In this document: one piece after another, positions 4,469 to 8,488 of the stretch
How the letters are laid out: the number at the start of each line of letters is the position of its first letter
Numbering within the stretch: position 1 is the stretch's first letter
Assembly: GCA_030040475.1 (NCBI GenBank)
Contig: JASHTQ010000008.1
Coordinates: forward strand, 1 to 8,488
Direction of reading: 5' to 3'
DNA from: Streptosporangiaceae bacterium
GTDB taxonomy: Bacteria > Actinomycetota > Actinomycetes > Streptosporangiales > Streptosporangiaceae
Length of the DNA: 8,488 nucleotides
Notes under the pieces: model-generated
The model's input: only the letters and a program-made list of their open reading frames with translations
What the model was told of the DNA's origin: nothing
Databases searched by the model: none
Position numbers and translations under genes: made by a program

Positions 4469-5341
4469 GTGAGCCACCTGACGGATGAGATAGCCAGCCA
4501 GCCCGAGTGCTGGGCCAAGGCGATCGAGCTCGCGGAGGCCGCCGCGCTGCCCGCCCCAGGCGAGCGAGTGGCCGCCATCGGCTGCGGTTCCTCCCTCAAC
4601 GTCGCCCGCGCCTACGCCGCCCTCCGCGAAACCGCCGGTCAGGGCGAGACCGACGCCTTCGCTGCCTCCGAGGTCCCGTTCCCGCGCCGCTACGACCACG
4701 TGCTGTACATTTCCCGCACCGGCACCACCACGGAAGTGCTCGACGCGCTCCGGCACAACCCCGAGGAGACCAGGACGACAGCCGTGACAGCCGACCCGGA
4801 TGCGCCGCTCGCCCGCGAGGCCGGCCACGCCATCCTGCTTGACTTCGCCGACGAGCGCTCGGTTGTGTCGAGCCGGTTCATCACGGCCGCGATCGTGCTG
4901 CTCCGCGCCAACCTCGGCGCGGACCTCGCCGCCCTGCCCGACGTCGGCGCCAGGGAACTGGCCCGCCCGCTCCCGGCCGGGCTCGCCGAACACCGCGAGT
5001 TCACCTTCCTGGGCCGCGGCTGGGCAGCCGCGGTGGCCGACGAGGCGGCGCTGAAGCTGCGCGAGGCCTCGCAGGCCTGGGCCGAGTCCTACCCGGCACT
5101 GGAGTACCGGCACGGCCCGATCAGCGTCAGCGACCCGGGCACCGTGGTGTGGGCGCTCGGCGAGGTGCCGCCCGACCTGATCGCCGACGCCCGCAGGACC
5201 GGAGCCACGGTCATCACGCAAGACGCCGACCCGCTCGCCGCCCTGATCGGCCCGCAGCGCCTCGCCGCCGTCCTCGCCGAACGCAAGGGCCTCGACCCGG
5301 ATCGCCCGCGCGCCCTGACCCGCTCTGTCGTCCTGACGTGA
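4469..5341 (+). CDS. SIS-domain sugar-phosphate isomerase/deaminase (AgaS/GlmS-like)
   Basis: GTG 4469 follows GGAG (4460-4463) by 5 nt. The 290-residue protein has two SIS folds. The first (about 34-150) carries the sugar-phosphate loop IGCGSSLNVARAY (37-49) and the Ser/Thr-rich phosphate-binding SRTGTTTEV (82-90). The second (about 180-290) carries FLGRGWAAAVADEAALKLREA and ALEYRHGP, the signature of GlmS-type isomerase domains and AgaS, where Glu and His serve in ring opening and isomerisation. There is no glutamine amidotransferase domain, so it is not a complete GlmS synthase. Between a DeoR regulator and nagA it most likely converts a hexosamine-6-phosphate to the ketose phosphate plus ammonia. 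A fructosamine-6-phosphate deglycase role (FrlB-like) is the main alternative. The stop overlaps the nagA GTG by 4 bp, implying translational coupling. It is rather shorter than E. coli AgaS-type proteins but has both SIS domains. Confidence 0.85.
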   Translation: MSHLTDEIASQPECWAKAIELAEAAALPAPGERVAAIGCGSSLNVARAYAALRETAGQGETDAFAASEVPFPRRYDHVLYISRTGTTTEVLDALRHNPEETRTTAVTADPDAPLAREAGHAILLDFADERSVVSSRFITAAIVLLRANLGADLAALPDVGARELARPLPAGLAEHREFTFLGRGWAAAVADEAALKLREASQAWAESYPALEYRHGPISVSDPGTVVWALGEVPPDLIADARRTGATVITQDADPLAALIGPQRLAAVLAERKGLDPDRPRALTRSVVLT

Positions 5342-6534
5342 CCAAGGAGGAGCCCGGCTACCTGCTGACCGGCGGCCGCCTGGTGACCCCGGGCGGCGTC
5401 CTTGCCCCCGGCTGGATCCAGACCAGGGGAACCCAGATCCAGGCCGTCGCCCCGGGCGACCCCCAGGACCAGACGGGCAACGTGATAGACGTGCACGGCC
5501 AGTGGATCCTCCCCGGCTTCGTCGACATGCACGCGCACGGTGGCGGCGGCACGTCCTTCACCGAGGGCACCGTGGCGGACGCTCACGCCGCCGCGGCGTT
5601 CCACCTGGCCCACGGCACCACGAGCATCGTGGCCAGCCTGGTCACCGCCCCCCTCGGCGAGCTGGAAAAACGGGCCGCCCTGCTGGCGCCCCTGGTTGCG
5701 CAGGGAGTCCTGGCCGGACTGCACCTGGAAGGCCCCTTCCTCTCCCCGGCCCGCTGCGGCGCCCAGGACCCCAGGTACATGCGCCTCCCCGACGAGGCTG
5801 CCTTCGAGCGCCTGCGCGCGGCGGCCGCCGGTCACCTGAAGGTCATCACGATCGCGCCGGAGCTCCCTGGTGCCCTTGACCTGGTCGCGGCGGCGGCGAA
5901 CGCCGGGGTCACGGCCGCGGTGGGACACACCGATGCCACCGCAGAGGTCACCGCGGCCGCCATCGACGCGGGCGCCATGCACGCGACCCACCTGTTCAAC
6001 GGCATGCGCCCGCCGCACCACCGCGAGCCCGGCCCGGCCGGCGCGCTGCTCGACAGGGACGAGGTCAGCTGCGAGGTGATCGCCGACGGCGTGCACCTGC
6101 ACGACACGACGATCCGCCTGACTGCCCGCATCGCCGGGCCAGGCCGCCTGGTCCTGGTCACCGACGCCATGGCCGCGGCCGGCCTGCCGGACGGCCGCTA
6201 CCGGCTCGGTTCCAGGCGTGTGAGCGTCGTCGGGGGAGTGGCGCGGCTGATCGATGAGGACGGCCACCCGGGCGCCATCGCGGGCTCCACCGCCACCATG
6301 GCCGACGTGGTCCGCCGCGCCGCGAGGGCCGGCCTGCCCGTCCCCGACGTCGCCGCCGCGGCAAGCACCACGCCGGCCCGCGTCCTCGGCCTCGCCGGCC
6401 GCCTCGGCTCCCTCCGCTCCGGCCTCGCCGCCGACCTGGTCGTCTGCGACGAAGACCTCGCCGTCCGCGCCGTCATGCACCGCGGCCGCTGGCTGCCACA
6501 GCAGGAGGAGTCCGGCTCTTCGGCCGCCGAGTGA
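5338..6534 (+). CDS. nagA: N-acetylhexosamine-6-phosphate deacetylase (NagA)
   Basis: The protein has 398 residues, normal for NagA. It belongs to the amidohydrolase superfamily: a small beta-sandwich of N- and C-terminal parts around a metal-dependent TIM barrel. Visible residues are H65 and H67 in GFVDMHAHGGGG, metal ligand E131 in GLHLEGPFLSP, H197 in GHTDA, H218 in THLFNGM, H253 in DGVHLH (substrate contact in known NagAs) and catalytic D276 in VTDAM. It hydrolyses N-acetyl-glucosamine-6-P (or galactosamine-6-P) to the amine plus acetate in the cytoplasm. I chose GTG 5338 because its GTGA overlaps the SIS gene stop and conserved sequence starts shortly after (YLLTGGRLVTPGG). The frame stays open upstream to 5149, but that part is a shadow of the SIS gene. 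Pairing with the SIS enzyme and DeoR supports amino-sugar catabolism over cell-wall recycling alone. I cannot tell GlcNAc from GalNAc specificity by eye. Confidence 0.93.
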   Translation: MTKEEPGYLLTGGRLVTPGGVLAPGWIQTRGTQIQAVAPGDPQDQTGNVIDVHGQWILPGFVDMHAHGGGGTSFTEGTVADAHAAAAFHLAHGTTSIVASLVTAPLGELEKRAALLAPLVAQGVLAGLHLEGPFLSPARCGAQDPRYMRLPDEAAFERLRAAAAGHLKVITIAPELPGALDLVAAAANAGVTAAVGHTDATAEVTAAAIDAGAMHATHLFNGMRPPHHREPGPAGALLDRDEVSCEVIADGVHLHDTTIRLTARIAGPGRLVLVTDAMAAAGLPDGRYRLGSRRVSVVGGVARLIDEDGHPGAIAGSTATMADVVRRAARAGLPVPDVAAAASTTPARVLGLAGRLGSLRSGLAADLVVCDEDLAVRAVMHRGRWLPQQEESGSSAAE

Positions 6535-6565
6535 ACCTGACGCCGGATGCGGACGTACTCCACAT

Positions 6566-7564
6566 GTGGGACTAAATGCGGTCGAACAGGTCACGGAGAC
6601 GGGCCGGCCGGTCACCGGATCGGCCCGGCAGCTGAGCCGGGGGCTCTACCTGCCCACGCTCGCGATCACCGGGCTGGCCGTCTGGCTGACCTGGCGGGGC
6701 TGGAACGCCCTGGCGCAGTTCGGCATCGCGCGAGCGGTGAACGCGGGCCGGTTCGAGCTTGCCGGGCCGGCGGTCCTCGGCTTCGTTCTGACCGTCTGCA
6801 TCACCGAGCAGATCTGGCCAGCCCAGCGCCGCCCGCTGCTGGCCCGTGGGCACCTGCTCGATTTCTGCTACGCGGTGTTCTACGCGCTGCTTGTAGTCCC
6901 GCTGATCGTCCTGCTCGGTGCGGGCTTCTCCGGCCTGCTGGCCAGGCTCGAGCCATGGCTGGTGCTGCCCCGCATGCCCGGCGTCCCCGCCTGGTGCTTC
7001 GTGGCACTCGCCGTGCTCGGCATCGACGCGGTGGACTGGCTGACCCACCTGGCCAATCATCGGCTCAACGCGCTGTGGCGGCTGCACGCGGTGCACCACT
7101 CGCAGGAGGAGCTGAGCATCCTCACCACCTACCGGGCGCACCCGCTGGTCCACGTGAGCTTCCTGCTCTCCGCGGTACCGATCCTGGCAGTCGAGGCCAA
7201 CACCGCCACGCCGGCCGTGGTGTTCACCGTCTATGCCTGCCTGGGCGCACTGCCGCACGCGAACGTGCGCTGGACCTACGGGCCGGTCGGCTGGATCATG
7301 ATCAGCCCCGCCTACCACCGCATCCATCACTCGGCCACCGGGCGGCTTGACATCAACCTTGGCACCGTCTTCGCGATATGGGACATGATGTCCCGCCGCG
7401 CGGTATTCCCTGCCAGGGTCGCCGCGGACCGGACGGTCATCGAGACCGGCCTGTCCGGCCGTCCGGTGCCTGTCGAACAGGCTGGCACGCGGCTGCGCCT
7501 CGGCCGCACCATGCTGAGCCAGCTGGCTGAGCCATTCACCTCGATAAAGACGGAGATCCGGTGA
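6566..7564 (+). CDS. Membrane fatty-acid hydroxylase / sterol desaturase family protein
   Basis: This 332-residue integral membrane protein has hydrophobic segments at about 28-46, 67-84, 100-125, 142-160 and 197-225. The di-iron histidine boxes of the fatty-acid hydroxylase superfamily are present: HX3H (H161, H165 in DWLTHLANH), HX2HH (H174, H177, H178 in LHAVHHS) and HX2HH (H251, H254, H255 in YHRIHHS), with extra H192/H196 in YRAHPLVH. Such enzymes use O2 and two irons to hydroxylate or desaturate lipids (fatty acids, sterols, carotenoids, hopanoid-like chains); the substrate here is unknown. GTG 6566 is chosen because it is the first start after nagA that gives normal family length. No strong ribosome binding site precedes it, and the frame is open further upstream only as a shadow of nagA. 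It begins 31 bp after nagA and overlaps the next gene by GTGA, suggesting one transcript. Confidence 0.85.
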   Translation: MGLNAVEQVTETGRPVTGSARQLSRGLYLPTLAITGLAVWLTWRGWNALAQFGIARAVNAGRFELAGPAVLGFVLTVCITEQIWPAQRRPLLARGHLLDFCYAVFYALLVVPLIVLLGAGFSGLLARLEPWLVLPRMPGVPAWCFVALAVLGIDAVDWLTHLANHRLNALWRLHAVHHSQEELSILTTYRAHPLVHVSFLLSAVPILAVEANTATPAVVFTVYACLGALPHANVRWTYGPVGWIMISPAYHRIHHSATGRLDINLGTVFAIWDMMSRRAVFPARVAADRTVIETGLSGRPVPVEQAGTRLRLGRTMLSQLAEPFTSIKTEIR

Positions 7565-7998
7565 ATACCGTCCAGAGCACCCGCCAGCCCGGCCAGGGCA
7601 CCAGCAACGGCCTGATGTGGCTGCTTTACCTGTGCGACGCCGGCCTGCTCGTCGCGTCGGGCTCCATCCACCTGCACCTGTGGTTCATCGCCTACCGTCA
7701 CGTCAAGACGCTGGACGTGCTCTTCCTGGTCCAGGTCGTGCTGGCCTACCTGGCCGCTCTGGCGCTGCTGGCGACCAGGCACCTGCTGGTGGTGCTTGCC
7801 TCCGCCGCGCTGATGGCCGGCACGATCGCCGGCTTCCTGCTGGCCCGCACCGTCGGCATCTTCGGCTTCCGCCTCACGTTCTCCTCAACGGAGGCTTACA
7901 TCGTCCTGGTGGTGGAGGCGGCCGCGGTAGTCCTCCTGCTCTGCACGGCCTGGCTGCTGTTCAGCCAGTACCCCAGTCGCTCACCCCGGCATGGATGA
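7561..7998 (+). CDS. Four-transmembrane-helix conserved membrane protein of unknown function
   Basis: GTG 7561 overlaps the hydroxylase stop (GTGA), so the two genes are probably translationally coupled. The 145-residue product has a short polar N-terminus and four predicted helices at about 17-38, 52-72, 75-95 and 109-131. GSIHLHLWFIAYRHVKTLDVLF links helices 1 and 2 and has four His (H37, H39, H47 and one more nearby) on what would be one face; helices 3-4 are linked by RTVGIFGFRLTFSS. I recall similar actinobacterial proteins of unknown function beginning 'GxxHLxLW..GYRHIPxIGxLF', but cannot name the family. The conserved His and Arg could bind heme or metal, or serve as a partner of the hydroxylase; both are inference. 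The C-terminus is short, polar and Ser/Arg-rich. There is no signal peptide apart from helix 1. Confidence 0.8.
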   Translation: MNTVQSTRQPGQGTSNGLMWLLYLCDAGLLVASGSIHLHLWFIAYRHVKTLDVLFLVQVVLAYLAALALLATRHLLVVLASAALMAGTIAGFLLARTVGIFGFRLTFSSTEAYIVLVVEAAAVVLLLCTAWLLFSQYPSRSPRHG

Positions 7999-8108
7999 TC
8001 CCCGGATCGGTCTTTCTTGCCCGGCCGCAAACTTTCTCATTAGCCAACTGAACCATCTCATGTCGACTGGCGTACCACCTGTCGGGAGACATGGCGCCCG
8101 GCACCAGC

Positions 8109-8133
8109 TGAACCCAACAGGCAGCGAGTACGT
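8109..8133 (+). promoter_or_regulatory. Possible ECF-sigma promoter of the lipoprotein gene
   Basis: TGAACC at 8109-8114 resembles the GGAAC-type -35 of ECF sigma promoters. CGT at 8131-8133 resembles the matching -10, with a 16-bp spacer. The start codon of the lipoprotein lies 44 bp downstream. Both boxes are short and the match is imperfect, so this is a weak call. Confidence 0.25.
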
Positions 8134-8176
8134 AATTCAACTGGGAGCTAAAGAGCACGTGAAGGGGAGAATTCCA

Positions 8177-8488
8177 ATGCGAAAGATACTAGGTGCGGCC
8201 GCAATCGCCGCCCTGGCTCTGGCGGCGTCAGCGTGCGCAAGCTCGAGCACCACCACCTCGTCCTCCGCACCCGCCCCGGCTGCGGCAGGCAGCAGCTCGG
8301 CCCCGGCCTCGAGCGGCAGCGGTGGCGGGACCACGCTGGACAGCACGACCATCAACGGCGTCCAAGTCCTGACCAACGCCAAGGGCTTTGTCCTTTACTG
8401 GTTCGTGCCGGACACCTCGACCACCTCGAAGTGCACCGGGTCATGCGCGACTTACTGGCCGCCGGTTGTCGGCCCGGCGACCGCCGGT
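8177..8488 (+). CDS. Secreted lipoprotein with Yx(FWY)xxD / CTGxC repeat (5' part)
   Basis: ATG 8177 follows AAGGGGAG (8162-8169). The first 104 residues are in the window and the gene continues past its end. MRK plus a hydrophobic Ala/Leu stretch leads to a lipobox-like ASAC with the lipidation cysteine at C20, so the protein should be anchored outside the membrane. Residues 21-55 are a Ser/Thr/Pro/Ala linker rich in low-complexity codons. From about residue 58 the secreted repeat of unknown function (PF03640, COG4315 'predicted lipoprotein with conserved Yx(FWY)xxD motif') begins: GFVLYWFVPD, then SKCTGSCATYWPPV, with the YWFVPD motif and the paired Cys of CTGSC. The function of this repeat is not established. 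In actinobacteria such proteins are often near ECF sigma systems, which fits the weak promoter call. The -3 lipobox residue is Ala rather than the usual Leu. Confidence 0.85.
   Translation, partial: MRKILGAAAIAALALAASACASSSTTTSSSAPAPAAAGSSSAPASSGSGGGTTLDSTTINGVQVLTNAKGFVLYWFVPDTSTTSKCTGSCATYWPPVVGPATAG

Noticed and set aside
5149..5337. Upstream extension of the nagA frame into the SIS gene (461 codons in total)
   Set aside because: The extra residues are Arg/Pro-rich shadow of the SIS gene. The NagA domain begins just after GTG 5338, which shows a standard 4-bp overlap.
6254..6565. Upstream extension of the hydroxylase frame into nagA (436 codons in total)
   Set aside because: The extra N-terminal part is a Pro/Ala/Ser-rich shadow of nagA; the start at 6566 gives normal family length.
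5089..6615. 508-codon open frame on the minus strand opposite the SIS and nagA genes
   Set aside because: Entirely antisense to two well-supported genes; Gly/Arg/Ala-rich, no ribosome binding site and no family motif. It is the usual high-GC shadow.
7997..8008. GATCC/GGATC dyad straight after the 4-TM gene as a terminator
   Set aside because: Only 5 bp of stem with a 2-nt loop, too tight to fold, and followed by a broken pyrimidine stretch rather than a T-run.
1..8488. CRISPR array, tRNA, rRNA, complete insertion sequence
   Set aside because: No regularly spaced repeats, no tRNA-like cloverleaf with CCA/T-loop words, no rRNA signature words and no intact transposase were seen on either strand.

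Overview
The window is high-GC DNA with GTG starts, 4-bp GTGA gene overlaps, strong G/C bias at third codon positions and typical actinobacterial gene families: a DUF1707/LiaF-like tail, a MazE/MazF pair, a DeoR repressor, and a lipoprotein of the Yx(FWY)xxD type. It is most likely a chromosomal segment of an Actinomycetota soil-type organism. I cannot name the genus from sequence alone. All convincing genes lie on the + strand.

Layout. 1-269 is the 3' end of a DUF1707/LiaF-like protein. 270-637 has no convincing gene. 638-820 is a 60-codon Pro-rich ORF with a strong Shine-Dalgarno. 1018-2166 is a complete radical SAM/SPASM protein resembling the Y-X(10)-GDL-associated subfamily. The small ORF is a candidate partner peptide, but no other maturation gene lies beside it. 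2167-2956 is a decayed accessory stretch with an AraC-type HTH remnant, a 14-bp palindrome, a long inverted repeat, an AAGCGG cluster and a possible tyrosine-recombinase scrap. 2957-3527 is a MazE/MazF-like toxin-antitoxin pair in which both genes appear frameshifted. The antitoxin is broken in the middle and the toxin loses its normal C-terminal helix.

3557-7998 is a compact set of five genes. A DeoR-family repressor (3557-4342) is followed by an AT-rich promoter with a TATAAT box and a dyad. Then come an AgaS/GlmS-like SIS-domain aldose-ketose isomerase/deaminase, NagA (N-acetylhexosamine-6-phosphate deacetylase), a membrane fatty-acid hydroxylase/sterol-desaturase-family protein and a four-helix membrane protein. 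The first three form an amino-sugar catabolic module: NagA removes acetyl from GlcNAc-6-P or GalNAc-6-P, the SIS enzyme deaminates/isomerises the product, and DeoR senses a phosphosugar and controls the promoter. The two membrane proteins follow after 31 bp and share a GTGA overlap with each other, so they may be co-transcribed, but their metabolic link to amino sugars is unknown.

8177-8488 is the start of a secreted lipoprotein with a CTGxCxxxWPP repeat, cut by the window end, with a possible ECF-sigma promoter upstream.

The items most worth a second look are the radical SAM plus small-peptide pair, the doubly frameshifted mazEF, the 86-bp inverted-repeat element and the DeoR operator region.
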